64,000 bases of DNA from Hoplostethus atlanticus (GCA_034670405.1 JAXDDX010000002.1:6415501-6479500); one strand, 5' to 3'; shown: positions 38,131-53,026, counted from the first letter of the stretch. Made by a program: numbers and translations. Notes: a model not told the origin generated them from the sequence alone.

Positions 38131-39771
38131 TTACTAAAAATTGGTCGAATTTTCAGTGGTGAAATGTACCTCTTCCACCACTGCTAAATGATTCTTTGAG
38201 GTTTGTGATACACCTCAGTTTGCTGTTCAGCAAAGGTAGTTGAAAATCCTAGTCATCGCAATACCAATAATACCACTAATACTGACTATACTGTCTATAA
38301 CTATACCTCCAATGGTGCATATCTCATGCTTCACATATACCTACATGTCTTAAATAAATTAATAAAACATTAAAGGCGTACTGCAGTGATTCCCAGTAGC
38401 ATATAGACTTAACAGCATGCTGCTTATTCATTATGATTCAACACATCAATCCAACTTTGGCGTGATTGCTTAAAGCATTGCAAGCAGGGTCTCACAAGGT
38501 CATGCTTTATTTCTCCTTTAACCAGCTTCATAGAAATAGAAGGTTTCTCTTTTTACTTTTCAGACGGGGTAATCTGACAGAGCAAAACTATTAGTCTTTC
38601 ATGCATACTGCCATCCCACCTTGCTGACTGCTAATATTGATGTGAGCTTTTTACCCTCAGTTGATATGAAGATTATTATTATTTTTGCAATACATACTGC
38701 AGTTAACATCCCTAAAACAGAATTTACATTATTTCTTTGATGATGGCCATCTTCCCATAGTGGGTAGGGGATCATACACACTGGCTAAGCAATTTCAATG
38801 GACAGAGGCAAAGAACCAGCTGGTGTGAACTGCAGGTGTGAATTGTGTTTATAGTTCATAGTAATAATGGACTGAAAACAATATCTTTCAAAAACAAGAA
38901 TTTTTGAAAGATGTGTTTTTCTCAACAAAAGCACAAACGAGTGTGTGTTATTTCAAGTCTGATTACATACTACATTATTCCTTACGATAATGATCCAACT
39001 GGGCGACATACCAAGTTCCATGTGGGCAAGTGGATCTGTGTCTCCCTGATGGCAGTTTGGCCCAGGATACAAGCCACGGAGAGAGCACTGGGGTACCCTC
39101 TTCACCCCAATGGGATCCCCTCTCCTCCTCCAGTGGGTCCAGCTTCCAGTTCACTCCACACATAACTTAACTTCACAGTCAGTGAAATGTTGTTTCTTCT
39201 TCATACTCTTCACCAATGCTTTTGCCAACGATGGACATTTATATTCAAAGCAGGCTAATTGGGGGTGTGTTGGAAGCCATTTATGGGTAGGCTAATTGTG
39301 GGCATGTCCTTGCACATGTGCACAATTTCAAGATGATTGAGATCAGGATTGTTATTAGTACTTATTAGTAGTTATTAGTGTTATTAGTAGTATGCTAACA
39401 CATTAGCATGTGCATATGTGCATATATATCAAGAGACTCAAGAGATTTTGGTAGTACTCCTATCATAACATGTAAAAGGTAAGTTGAGCAATGGGACAAT
39501 TTCCGAAAAAGTCTGTGTAGTCCTTTAATGTCAACATATACAGTATAGAGAGAAATAAGCAAATTATATTGGTATGAAATTGATACATGAAATTCAGCAC
39601 ATTTACAACAGCATTTGCATGAGAGACAACGGATTAATGAATTTAAATGAAACATAAAGGTAAACACAAATGTCTCCAGATTGTATTTTTCGCCTGAGTT
39701 CTCCTCTTTCCCAAGGGTTCCCAGGTAAATCTGGAGCCAAGAAGCATTGACAGTGACTGGATGATTGGTAG

Positions 39772-40053
39772 CTAGAAGGCTGTGGCACCTGAGTCCCCCA
39801 AGCCCTTCACCATCACCATTATCTGGGGAGCGTAGGTTGGTGTGGGGGAGTCTGGTTCTTTGGAGATCCTCAGCATGCCAGGAACTGACAAATCCTTTTT
39901 ATCATACCAGAAGTCAGCCTCTTTATCTGGGCACGAGAAAGAGAAGCGTACGCCTGGTGAAGCACAGGTGGAACTGTCACACACCTGTTTTGCAGTGATT
40001 TTGATCCCTTCACCTTGTTTAGCTCGGTTTGGAACGGTTGGGGAACTTGACAT
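39772..40053 (-). other. unrecognised open frame, coding-like but unproven
   Basis: A 93-residue frame starting MSSSPTVPNRAKQGEGIKI, with CDSSTCASPG, FSFSCPDKEADFWYDKK and ending GDSGATAF. It includes three cysteines, a tryptophan and a balanced charge mix, and it lies in an island slightly more GC-rich than its AT-rich surroundings. I recognise no family. Two other frames are also open across the same interval, which suggests the openness may come from base composition. No splice sites, promoter or poly(A) signal tie it to a gene. It may be chance, a pseudogene fragment or an isolated exon. Confidence 0.2.
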
Positions 40054-43000
40054 ACGGCGGGGACAGGTGCATAAGAGACAATGAGGGTGAAAAGCGACGG
40101 TGCAGGGCTTGTCTTTGCTCTAACGATGTTTGGTTGACATTCAAAATTCATTCATGAAATAAACATATTGGAGGGTGATGACTCACGGACTGTTGTTGGC
40201 ATAGTGTACTTTACAAACCCAGTATGTTCAGCTTGCAGTTCAGTCATTAATAGAGAATGAAACTCAAAGTGAATTGAACATTTTCTCTGTAATACGCACA
40301 CAAGTAGAATTGGTAATTAAACTCTCTTAACTGCAATTTGTTAGCAGCAATACTGACAAATACATGAAATTAAAAAAAAGCAACATTCTCACTATCATGT
40401 AAATTTAATACTTGATCCATGTTTATCTGTTGAGTGTAAAGGACTAAGACACAAGGCAAATGATTTCCAGCTGCAACAGCATACTTCAAAGAGCCCAGGA
40501 TTGTTGTAATTAAAGCAGGCATAGGATTCATTATTATGCTCATAAATCTCCCCTTGATTTCCCCTTGCTCAACATAAACTGGCAGAGTTTCTGCTGCAGT
40601 CCCTCACTGGCAATGCACTGTTGGCTCACAGTGCAGCATAGAACCATGACAAATCTACTGTTCTCATCCGCTATTGCAGCGTTGTAATGGCTACAGTAAT
40701 ACGAGTCTTCATACAAGTGGGATGTGCAACTTCATCTTGTTGCATGCACTTGTGAGAACTTGAGACCTCAGGGATATAAGTGGTTTTTAGAGTGAAAATG
40801 AATTATATACCAAATTAATTCACTCAACTGAAATTACTTGACAAAAGCCCTTTACTGAAATCATGACCAAAAAGATTTGTTGTTGACTTGCCTGTAAAAT
40901 TAGTCAAATTCGACTTAATGATTTTAGAACTATTACAATATTAATGGTATTATCACAGTATTACTGCACATATAGACCAAAGTTATTAAACAAAGAAAAC
41001 ATTCAGTCAGCATTTTATTCTGGGATTTATACTTATCTGCTGCATACATTCGTCCTTTGAAATGTTCATTTCAATTGCCTAGGCTTTTCTCCGTCCTCAG
41101 GGCCTGATGGATTGTTGACCTTCATCAGTGACTTTCTATTACATTATCCCTGTTCTGTCACTGCAGATGTCTGGAGCCTCCATTCAAACCAAGACGTCTT
41201 TCAGAGAGGGGACATGGGGGCATTCAGTCGTTCAGCCACTGTAGGCACTGGGGTGCTTGACTGGGAAAGACACAAATATTTGATGAGTCCCCTGGCTAGC
41301 ACTGCATTAAAGATGCAGCACCGTGTCCAACACTCACAAACCCTGCACCAGCTTAAGCACCAGTTTACTCTGAGTTGAATGTGGTCAATGATCTCAAAAG
41401 AAAAAGACAGGAGCGCACCTAAAATTTGTCCAAGCAATGGTACACAACTCAAAAGCCAGGAAAGAGTACAGTGCAAGTGAACTGAAAGTCTTAACACCAA
41501 GCATCAGAAAATGCATACTTTTAATTATACTTAGTAGGAATATTCTGCACACTGAAAATGTATACAGGGTGGGTGGACCTATGGAAAAATATGAAACCAA
41601 GCAATTTCTTATTTGTTGTTCATTTGGTGTGTAAGGACAAATTGGGTCATGAAGCAACAGGCCTAAGGCTATGTGTGATTGCCCGTGCCATGAAAAATCA
41701 AACAACGTGAATCTCCTTATCCCTGGCCCTTACTGAATGTATGGGTTATGTATGGGTTGATTAGTGAAGCACAACGCTTTAGCATTCATGCAGTAAATCT
41801 AGCTCTCTTTAGTGACTTCCTAATAGATATTTGACTCTGGGCCTCTGAAATCACATCATGGCTTCAGTTGCACTCTGATGTTCTCTGAGTGCCGGCCGCT
41901 GAAGTCTGCTGCCATTGGCGATACATGTAATCACATTAGGAGTCAGTGCAACCTTCCGTCAATATCCCCAGCTCTCCTTGCTTCGGATATGCAACCTCAG
42001 TGTTTGACTGTGGCAAGGGAAATTGAAAAAAATAGACCTTTTTCAAAGGTTCAACCTCTCTTTCCTGTAACTAATGACATATAACAGCATTTATCAATAG
42101 TTAGAGCTAAATCAAGCTGTTCCAATGGGGGGCTTAAACCAGGTCTGCTGAGCCAAAGCTGATATAATAAGGTGTGAAATAATTTAGAATAAGCATTCTA
42201 AAAGCACCTTACAATGCCATGGGAAAAAAAGCAGCTTTAAAAAAAAAAGGAAAAAAGAAAAGGAAAAGATGCAGACTGCAGCATAAGAATGAGGCAAAGT
42301 CCTTATCTCAAAATGGGGAGGAGGAAAAGAGAGGAAGGAGGAAATTCACACCCATATTCAGAACCTGTGCTGTATTTCATTTCACACAATTATGCCCAAC
42401 CATTTGCCTGCAGTTACATTCATTGAAAATCCATCCCTGCGTTAATGGAATTATAATGATGTAGTGTATGCCATGGCACCTAATCAAATGGCATTGATTT
42501 AAGTTGCTTTTTGGCCCACGGCCCTTGCAGCTCAAGGGCTTCGCTTGTGTCTTCTCCTTCTCTGATGGTCCCTGGCTTGGACTACTGGGCTGACAGGAGG
42601 AGGAATATGTGCTTACCTGCATGTGTGTGTATCAAAGACTTTTTGAGTGTTTCAGTGTTAAAGTTGGTCAGGGATTTTGTTCAGCGATCTACAGTTTTGT
42701 ATTTGATACCACTTTTTTGAGTTTCTCTGTGATGATGATTTGTGTGTGCGCCTGCGTGTGTGTATATGTGACGGCTGGTTAGAGGTATTTTGGCCTTAGT
42801 GATGGAAAGAGTGAGCAGAGACATGGTCTACTGGGACTTTACTGAGATGGAGAGAGGCAGGGCTGACTGATGGCTCACTAAACAAGGCAGCCTATGATGG
42901 ATGCAGATTGGCCCTTATCTGTGTATTTATGCATAGTTTTAGTCCTCACTGAGTTTTTCTCTGCTCTCCTAGCTGCCAAACCCCATTAACTCCCTCAGCA

Positions 43001-43125
43001 CTGAGACAAGGACTGAGACTGAAAAAATGAGTTATAACATTTTTTAAGTTTACACAGAGAAAATAACCCTGAAATGAACTAGAAAATCTAGGAAGACAAA
43101 AATATTGGTTTTGCTCGCCACTGTA

Positions 43126-43152
43126 GCTTCTCAAGCTTCTCAAGCTTCTCAA
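43126..43152. repeat. 10 bp tandem repeat
   Basis: The unit AGCTTCTCAA is repeated, almost three copies in direct succession. Confidence 0.7.
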
Positions 43153-44576
43153 AACACACGTAGTCCATTATCGTTACAACTTCACCAATCCAATTCACAC
43201 CGTATTTGCCCATTTCTCTTTTCGTTATCCTTATTGGTATTTATTTTTTATTGTGTCCAATGCTGAGAAATGAGATTGGTGACTTAAGTTCTTTATGTGC
43301 TGCTTGCAAAGGGCTTATACATGAAGTACTGTTCACATTACATCCTTAACTTTGCAGAACTGCTGAGGGAACCAATGCAGCCTGAGCAAAAGTTTACCCA
43401 TCAAACACTGAACTGCAGCTCGCCTCATCTGTGCTTTACAGCACTAAGATGCACCTCATTGCTCACAAAACTGCTCTGTAAACCAAATATACAAATCAAG
43501 GTTCAGAATCACCACACTGACTAGCCTTTTGTAAACTGGCTGCCACACTGACTACTCCTCCTCTGAAAGAGGAGCACTATCAATTAAATATGTCCATGAA
43601 TATATTGATTTGAAAAGGAATTACACATATTTACTGCACACAGGGGTGCAGTAAATATGCACTCCATTTAGAGGCTCATTCAAACATGGATGGAATGTGG
43701 TTAGACAATTAATAACTCTAATAAAGTTGTTAAAATAGAAATGAATGGAATCAGCAAAGCATACAGGGAGGTGAATCAGAACGTGAATAAGCTGCTCATG
43801 AAGTTCGAGTTCAGGAAAGAAAGGTTTGTTCTGTGGATGGCAGGTGATTTTTTTTTGCATGGCACATTCACATAAGCTCATTCTAGGGATTCAGCAGTCT
43901 TTCTGGATCTTCTCTGCTGAGGTTGAATCAGGTAAAGGACAGACCTTGCATGAAAACCCACCCTTTTCCCTTGCACTCTGAAAACATGCAGCCAATTGTG
44001 TATGACAAATTGAGAGCATTTTTCAAATGCCCTTTGCCATGCTTGTGCAAAATTAGTTTCTCTGCCTCTTTCTCCTGTCTCCCTATCGTGGACACCCATG
44101 TCTCCCATTTCCTGCATGCCTTGCAAACACAAAAGGAAAGTTGTGGCATTTATTGGGCCTGGGTTTATTTGTATTCCATCTCCTCCTTCACTACATGTCG
44201 GCTTTTATGAGCTCACTCAGGCGAAACATTAAAGAAGCTCATTCTTTATTAATCCTCACAATGACAATTCAAAGCTTCCGACACACCGTCCTCACCAAGT
44301 GTGCTTGCATTTTCTACTTTAAGAAATCAGGTTACTGTCATTATTTTTTAAAGATACCGTGGCTGTTGGGGTATACAATGTTTTGCACCATCGGGGCTTT
44401 TAGTTTTGTCAAATGGGACAAATAAGTAGAATCACCATGCACACAGTAGGTAGATAGTTTTCAGTTATAATGTTTAATAACTTCCAGTACTTGCAGAAGA
44501 GTCTGCTCCCAGCTGGTGAATGACTTGACCTTGATCTTGTTATTTAGGCATTCTGTTTTGTTCTGTATTGTGCAAC

Positions 44577-44578
<2 letters not shown>

Positions 44579-44611
<33 letters not shown>
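44579..44611. repeat. (TG)n microsatellite
   Basis: About 16 uninterrupted TG units. Confidence 0.95.
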
Positions 44612-44617
<6 letters not shown>

Positions 44618-45559
44618 GTCAGACAAGGGGAGGTAAAAAGAGAAAGAGATGTGACAAATACAGTATGCTGTATTGTTATTTTTATTTACTGCATTTGATA
44701 CAATTTGCTTGTGTTTCATCTTATTTGATGCACTTACACTTCTATCATGGGTGATGATTGAAGGATTAAGGGAATATAGGACAGAGAGAACATATTTGGT
44801 GTTACACTGTATTTAGGGACCACTGGGCTGAGGAAACCCAGAGGTGTTCAACTATCGATAGTTATTACAAGGAAATCAATAACCCCGTTTTTATCTTAAG
44901 TTGAGGGAACTGGAGTCTCTCAAAGCAGCCAATTGTTGCCGGGAAATGTGCTTACCCTGGGCAATCTGGTAGATAACAGATAACACTTTCTCTTTCTTTA
45001 CTTTCCAATTTGAAAAGTCAACAAAGGAGCTAATCACCCCATAAACGTTCACAAATGTGTATTGTTTTTCCAGCCTCACCACAACAGCCTGATTTAATAC
45101 ATGACTGGCAAGTGACTTGCAGTTTCTATTGTTTATAGTTCTACAGTTTCTTTTACCTTTATTCATACAGAATAAAAAAAACTGCAAATTAAAAATGAGA
45201 CATTTAGCATTAGCAGGTTTACAACCACCTACATTACAGCATCACTAGTAATGATTACACTTTCTTGTGACAACTATGTCTCAAACCAAAAGAGAGTGAC
45301 GCAGACAAAGAAGGGAGCAGATCTGAAAGAAGAGGGGAAACCCAGGGGAAACACATGGTGGAAGAGTAAACGGGATGTGAGGAAGTATATAAGGGAGGGA
45401 CACAAGATTTCACCAGTAGAATATGAGGAAAAGCCTCATCTTCGGCCAAGTGCATAAGCAGGCTTTTAATTAGCAACGCTACGATGGGCTAGCCCAGGAA
45501 TGTGAATTAGACATGTTATTGTCTGGCTTTATTGGACAGTTTTCAGTGCAGAGGGACAG

Positions 45560-45680
45560 GAAAGGCTGAGAGGGAGAGCAAGGAAGGAAAAGTGATAAAG
45601 GTCCCAGGCCAGATTTGAATCCAGGACGTTGCTGTTACACGTTACACACCCTTGTCAACTGAGCTTGCACACTCCACTTT
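45560..45680 (+). repeat. possible tRNA-derived SINE fragment
   Basis: CCAGGCCAGATTTGAATCCAGGACG (around 45604-45628) resembles a pol III B box (GGTTCGAATCC) in the setting of a known type of fish repeat that reads 'cccaggctggattcgaacccaggacg'. The A box and tail were not identified, so this is tentative. Confidence 0.35.
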
Positions 45681-48600
45681 GTGTCATTTTCAACCATTTT
45701 AATAACAAAATATAATTTAAACTGTTTTGGAAGAAGAAACCGGTTTGGAACTCAGTACCATATGTAGAGCCTCACCTACAGGCAAGGCAAAGTAGGAGTA
45801 CCAAGAGGTGAAAAGTAACAACAGTATCATGTATCTGAGACCACATTGGAATGTATTGTATAGTGTGTACTGTTTTTACTATGCGTTACTAATTGTATTG
45901 CAAATAAATATTAAATATTGACTACTCAGCGAAGTTGCATTGATAAGCTAATGCCACCAATGACTTTGCTACTTTTAATGTTTCAATAAAGTTTAGTGAT
46001 AATTCAATACACTCAAAATGGGTGGGGGTAGCTACTACTTCAAGACATAATGATGGATTATGACCAAACCAGACTGCATCTGGAAGTGCCCAATCAGCTA
46101 AATGTAAGCCAGAGGCTGAGTTTTTCATAAATATGTATGGCATCTTACATATTGTTAAGAGCCTGCAGTGAATTACAGATCAGCATTATCAATTCAGAAC
46201 TACATAATCCTGCTGAGGTACATTTCAAAAGAGGCTTACTCTATGAGATGCAAATATGACAAAATAGTCTCAAGGAGCAGAAGCACCTTAACTGCTTCAC
46301 TTGACTCTCGGGTGCATACAGAGTGAGTTCAAGTAACATTTCGTCCCAATAGTTTTTTCACTTATCAAAGTACATTTTAAAGAGCCCTCCTTCCATGTAA
46401 CTTTATTCCCCCTAGATAAGAAACTTACTTATCGAAAAGTTTGCAAAGTCCAGGATTGAAGGAGGGCATGGGGCAAGAACTGCAGAGCAATATCTGCAGC
46501 AGCCCCTCTTACACTCTCGCTTTCAGTTTCCGAAGCAATCACGGGCCAGCAGAGCACAACTGCACCGCAATTAAGCTGTCTGTGATTTTTAATTAAAACT
46601 AAGAGGCGTGATCCGTCTAAAACTTTGTTTGCCTTTCAGGCAACACAAGTTATCATCTTCATAATGGATACGATAATACTGTTGGATGAAAAATGATCAC
46701 ATTTTCAAATAATATAGGACAGGCCAAGAAAGACAAAATAAGTTTTCTTTTTCCTTCCAAGCAGTTTGCCATCCAAACATTGTTACAATTAGGACAATAA
46801 TTGTAATAGAGACATGAATAATTCAAAGGTGTGAAGTGGTTTCAGCTGCGCCCAGTAGGCACAATCAATACACCGCCTGCCGCCTTCACCCAGGCAAAGT
46901 CCATTACGAGTTCTAATGCATCTGAGTAGCTTCTGAACCGAAAAGCAATTTCATGTTGATATCTTCAGGGACTGCACAACAGAACTTGAGAGAGACAAAT
47001 AAACAAAACTTACACAACAGTAAGCACACAGCCCTAAGGGATACAAGCCTTTACTGTACAAAACTGTTGACTTTGACTTTTTTTATTGATGACATGAACA
47101 TTATAACATTGTTGATGTTTTGAGGTCAAGTCACAGGATAAGAGAGTGAGTGAGACAGAAAGATACACAAGCACGCAAACATATAAACGCACATGCACAA
47201 ATCTATTTTCTGCAGGCTACGACACAAACACCTGAAATATAATCTCTGTCCATGGTGCCTCATGTTCACTTGGGCTCATTTGACATATTAAGCCTTGGGA
47301 TGAACTATGCAGGACTTATCCACTCCGGCCTGTTTGGAGAGGCCACTCTGAGATTATTGGATGACAGTGATGAAAAAGCCACTGTAAAGCATTATGAGAG
47401 AGGAAAACATAAACATAATAATTTAAAGTTGCTACCAGTAGAATTTGAAATTTTCATTTTACATCACTGTTGACAACTTGCCACTTGTTGCCCCCAACCC
47501 CATATCTCAGTATATTCTTATTTGATGTTCAATAAAAGAGCTATCTAAAATACCTTTTTTTTAAATTTGAAGGTAACCTGTTCACTTCTGTATTTTGATT
47601 TGTGGCAAAAACAAACAAAAAAAACCCCAAACAAACAAAACCCATGTGTATTTGTTTACAAATTCAGAGCCCTCTGAAGAAGATACAAGAAGCAAGACTC
47701 AAAAAGAATTGCTCACTACATGCAATTTCCTGCATTTTTACGATATTAGGTATAACTTGTGGCGTCTCTAATATTTGAAGATCTTTTAGGCGTCAAAATA
47801 GTTTTACTGCTGGGAACCCAAAGGGAAAAAAAGGAATATAATAACGTTAATCTAATCTCCTCACATCTGAGGGTGAGACTGATCCTGCCTCCGTTTGGGT
47901 CTGTTAAAATATAGCAGCTAGCTAGCTAGTTGATGGCTGTTTTTAAGTCACTTTTGTTCATTTTTACTTTATTTAATTTAGCGTGAAAGTGATATAGACA
48001 AAATGACATTGTCAAAAATGTGGTAGGGACACCTCCATACCAGTTATATAGGAATCTAAATGGAAATATGTATACAGACGAGGTAACATGACAGTGTCCT
48101 AATGCAATTTAAATAATGGAACTGGAATAAACCTTTAAGGATGCAAGTTATTTTCTGTGTATTTGTTCACATACAAACATGTAGAGAAATCCTCAGTCAG
48201 TTTTGGCTGTAGTAGCTATAGGGTGGTTCCACCATCTGCCGTTTTGAGTCGCTTCATGCTGTTCATTCTAAGTGAGCCAGTCCTCTTCTTGTTCTGGTGG
48301 CACTTCCTCTGTGTTGTAAGCCAATCCTGCACAATTCACAAAAATCGTAACCAGGGGCACATAGAATAAACACATAGAAAGCAACACATAACATACAACA
48401 CAGAATGATATATTGAGGTAAATATTCTAGCAGCCTTCAGTGTGAAATTATTCCAAGTTTGTTTCTTGGTAAAAGCAACACCACCACGCGTTTACACACC
48501 AATCATAAGTCTGTCTTTGGTAGATACATTTCATTTAAATAGGTAATGTAACTTGCTGATTAAAACAATCAATGGTAACTCATACATATCTAGAAGTAAC

Positions 48601-48804
48601 AGTACTGATACAATATTGTTTCCTATATGATATGTTCCCATGTGTGACCCGAGTAAGGATCACACATTTATTCATTGAAGGTGATCTTAATTCTTGAAGG
48701 TGACAAACTCAAGTCCAACAGAAATACTCTGCCTCCCCCACAAAAAGAAACTAAACACCAAACTTCTTTAACTTTCCTGGGGGAACTTGGCGCTGTCAGC
48801 TTTT

Positions 48805-48842
48805 GAAAAGTGCTATATTAAAAAAAGTTTATTATTATTACG
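48805..48842 (+). repeat. short repeat tail fragment
   Basis: GAAAAGTGCTATATTAAAAAAAGT followed by TTATTATTATTA resembles the 'gcgctatataaataaagtttattattatt' tails of dispersed fish repeats. Only the tail is recognisable. Confidence 0.4.
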
Positions 48843-51800
48843 TAAATAGTTATCTAGAAAATACACTATGGTTTATGTCGATATTCAGAGTGGATTTTCA
48901 TAATGGCTGACTTCTTACTGCAGTCACAAATCAGCAACACATTCAATGCAGTTTGCATTAGCTTATGTCAGCAAATTACCTCCATTTGCTCCAAGATCGA
49001 TTCAGTCTGCTAAGAGGAATAACCCTATTTGGAATATTCTAATGTAAGTTGTGCCCTGGAGTTAAAACAATCAGACAGACATATTGGTCTGTGCAACTCC
49101 TTCCCTCTGTTCTGCTCCTGCTAGGTTGAATACGCCATTTGCCTTATCATTTCTTTCTAATTCTCCAGGACTCTTGGTCTACCTGGGCTTGTAAGTGGAC
49201 AGCATCTTTCTGCTGCAGGCATTAGAAACATGTTAACAGAGAGCTGAAGTGCAATTCATCAGGCCTGACACCAAATCTCCAAAATGACAAGGCGTCGACA
49301 GGGTCTTTGACTTTATTGGCCAGGAGACGAATGGACCGGAGGAGTAATTCAAAGTGAAAAATAAGTCCCTTGAGAAATAGATCCCCTTTTTGCAGGCACT
49401 GTAAAGAATTCCTATTAGAAAATAGAACAGTTTTTCTTCGCCACCTTAATTTACAGTTGGCAGTTAGGCGACACGCTATACCTTAACTGCGCAATCCAAT
49501 TCCTTGGAACCAGATTGATTTTGAAGGTAGAAAATAACAATGATAATTCCTTCACTATCTCAGTGGAGGTGAGTGCCGTGTCCCTCGCTCACATCCCTTA
49601 CACATTTTTACACCAATCTTTAATTAGATAACTACCGCACTGTTCTTTGAAGTTTAGAGACATGGATAAGTCTATTCCTTGTGACCAATTCCTTTTGAAA
49701 ACTGCAATTTAGATAATTGGAGCCTGAGAATTCCAAGGACAAATATGCAGCCGCACTGCTGTTAGTAGGTGAAGTGGTTCTCTAATAAGAAACTATTTTG
49801 CAATGGACTTCTTTTAATTGCATGGGCTTTACAAGACGTGTCAGTGGAGCCCAGCCTTTTCTGAGGAATGCACACAAAGTTGAAGATGTATAATAAATTA
49901 CAACTAACTCTTGACTGGCCCTAGAGATGCTTTTATTGGCATTGTTATGGATTCTGTACGGTTGTCTGTAGCCTTACATGAACTAAATGTTAAATGTGAT
50001 GTTCAACTCCACATCAGTTCATGATGTGTGGGTCTATAAAAAGGGAATTGTTGACCAGGTTGGTGATAAGGTTAGCCACATGTTCAATGGAATTAGAGGA
50101 GCTGGCAATAAAACCACTTTTGACACTGATGACATCCAGTCAAACAGATTTATCTCTATACCTGCTGTAACTTATTGGGGTCAACAACAACTTATGCCTT
50201 TGTTGTAATCACTAGGATGCCGATCTGTGGTGAAGACAATTTAACAGAACTTTATATGCATGTTAAAGTGAGAATGAACTTCCAGCACAGCACCTTAAGT
50301 GTGCAAAGGGAAGTCAATGATGGCACCTCAAGTGCGGGTTGAGTATTCAGTACTACTGGGTCTTTAAACAATACTATTGAACTGTCTTAATAGTATTTCA
50401 AAGTATTGGTTTTAATGGCTTGCAATGGAATTCTCTCATATTTTGGAAACAATACTACTGTTCCTAATAGACTTTTTCATTAGGTTGAGGTATCTTCCTC
50501 ATGTATATTAGTGTTTACAGTGTGATTTTGGCGATGTACCTTGTAGCGTTAATTGCAAATAGGAAATATGGGTACAAATAACCGAAGGCAGTTTGAGGGA
50601 AAGTGGGTAAAATAAAAAGGTGAATTACAAAACAACTCCTGGAATGCATTGAACATCGCAGATTGATGATACATAACAGTGTAAGAGTATCCGAGGGTGG
50701 AAGTTTCCTTTAACACCCACAGAGCTTCAAGATAAACAGTCTCATTTTCATTCCCTTTCACATTTCACATTCATTCATTAACTCTGTATATAGTATGTAG
50801 CATCCATTCATCCACAAGCTGCTCTTCCCAGTCCCCATCCGCGGTACATCCTGGTTCTACTTCATTTTATTGTATATTTTAGTCTAGTTCTAATCTATCT
50901 ATCTATAAACAAACAGGCAACTCAAGAGCAACTCAAAAACCCCTTAGTGTTTCTCGACCATTTGTGAACATGTTAGCTGCCTGGTTTTTGCAACAAGGAA
51001 TCAGGTGAATGAATGAGTGTCATCAGTTCTTATTGTTCTGTGGCATTTTGAAAACAGCGGAATACAGTCGTCATATGGGCTGTTATGTCTCCTCATAAAT
51101 GCCTTTTACTCAAGATTAATGACATGAAAAGGATCTTTAGCCAGTGATGAGTCATCCAGGCAGGGCAGCCAAGTGGGAGAACACAAAAATGACATTTATA
51201 AGGATTGGAAATGGAAGTCACCCTCTATGTGTTTCTATTTTCAAAGAGCCGCTAAGCTTTGAGGGCAAGGAGTTGGTCTTTGAACACCCTGTGTCCTGCA
51301 GCATTACAGTTAAATAGCAGGTTTATGTCACCTGCTGTAGGGATACAATGGAGCTTGTAATAGGTGCTACAAACCTCCAGCTGAACTGACCCGCTGTGTC
51401 CTCTCAGGTGCCTTTCCGTTTCCTTGTTTTTACCCCTCAGCCAATGTTCTCTCCAGGCCACCATGAAGGTGGATAAAAATGTCCACAATGAGAAAGAGAA
51501 CAGAGGGGATTAACAGATAATTTTCCACTTCAGAGCAAGAATACAGACAAGTCAAACTTACACAGCTTGATGAAAACTTAGCTTAGAGGTTTTGTGTTAA
51601 TGCTCATTTGTATGAACATTTGACAATTTAGATTTGGAAGGAAATTGAAAGAAATAGGGGGAAAAACTGTATTGGAGAATGCCTGCATTTCCTTGATATT
51701 TACCTTTTAGTGAGAGGGCCAATGACTATGGGCCTATATAGTACAATTGTATGTCTGTCTCCTCTACTCAGTTTGACTGTGACAGGCAGATACCGCACCA

Positions 51801-53007
51801 GACACGAGATGCATGCAGAGCCACTCAGATGTAGAGCATAATGTTCATTTTCAATTTTCCATTTGATTTCAGACAGTGCAATTGTCAAAATGTAAAGATG
51901 GTGTCAAATCCTAAATTAACAAACTGTGACGGAAGATCAAGAGAAGCCCGCAGGGAGGTGAGTGTGATAGGTCTCTTTATATTTCGTTTTTTTTCCAGTG
52001 AGACCAATCCTTGACAGACGTGGTCTCTTTGCATTTTGTTCCATCTTTGTCGAGCAAAACGAATTACGTTACGAATCAGCTCGGTGCTGTCTGCGTCAAC
52101 ACGATCTGTGTCACACTATAATATGCCTGAGGTAAAAATACTCCCGTTAAACAAATGTCATCTGTCGCTTGTCAAAGTCCCACATGTATCCTTGTGAGTT
52201 TGTTCTGAAATTGAATAAGCCCAGTTCATGTGAAGTTCAACGTGTTTTTGAATTAATATTACCTGGCCTTGTCCTCCCATTAATGATTCACCAGATAAAT
52301 CTTCACACAGCCTCCGTGTGGCTGTGATCCACCACGGCCAGGTACACTGGTTCGCCACGCAGTTGTGACCTGATAGAACCAGTAGCCAGTACCCTCGGGA
52401 GCTTGGGGGTCAAAATGACTATGCCCTCCATTTTATTCTGGACTTCTGTACTTTTCTTTCACATTACAAGGTTGATTTACCTTGGTCTCCAAGGGGCTTA
52501 AAACCATTACCCGGAGCACTTTGAGTGACCTTAAAGAACAACTAAGAGTCAAAGATTGTGGACTGTTTAAGCCTGGTCACTGCTCTTTTATCTGAATGCC
52601 TTCCTCACAGCTTGGAGGAAGGTGTGCCCATGAAAACAGAATCTGCATGCGGTACGTTCATCACTTTCTTGCCTCACCACCCTCCCCCCAGTCTGCCACA
52701 CAATCTTTTACTAATGTCGCCCAATTAATGGGGTAATGATTTATTGATGTTAAAAAATACACATAGCATCTTTAAATATATAAAGCATAATTTCAGTACA
52801 ATATCCATGGTCCATTTTCAAGAACTATTTTTCCTCTCAATTTAACTGAAACTTTATGGCACTTAAGATATACATATCTTAGTATCCCTCACCAGTACTT
52901 GTGCTGAATGTTTGTTTGTATTTGGCAATAAGCAGTTTCTCTTCATTGGTAGCGGTAAATGCTCATCATTAATGCAATGCTTAAGTACAATGAGATAACA
53001 AGGGACT

Positions 53008-53026
53008 ACACACACACACACACACA
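53008..53026. repeat. (AC)n microsatellite, short
   Basis: Nine AC units followed nearby by a TATATTATATTATATATAT run (53040-53058). Confidence 0.8.

Larger units (their letters stand above)
32715..39771. other. non-genic single-copy region
   Basis: Only simple repeats are recognised. The stretch 36540-36830 is free of repeats, has mixed composition and reads like the conserved non-coding blocks often found in gene deserts, but conservation cannot be assessed here. Confidence 0.5.

Noticed and set aside
38911-39165. Plus and minus frames at 38.9-39.2 kb as a possible exon
   Set aside because: Moderately complex sequence, but no family similarity, and splice signals around it are not convincing.
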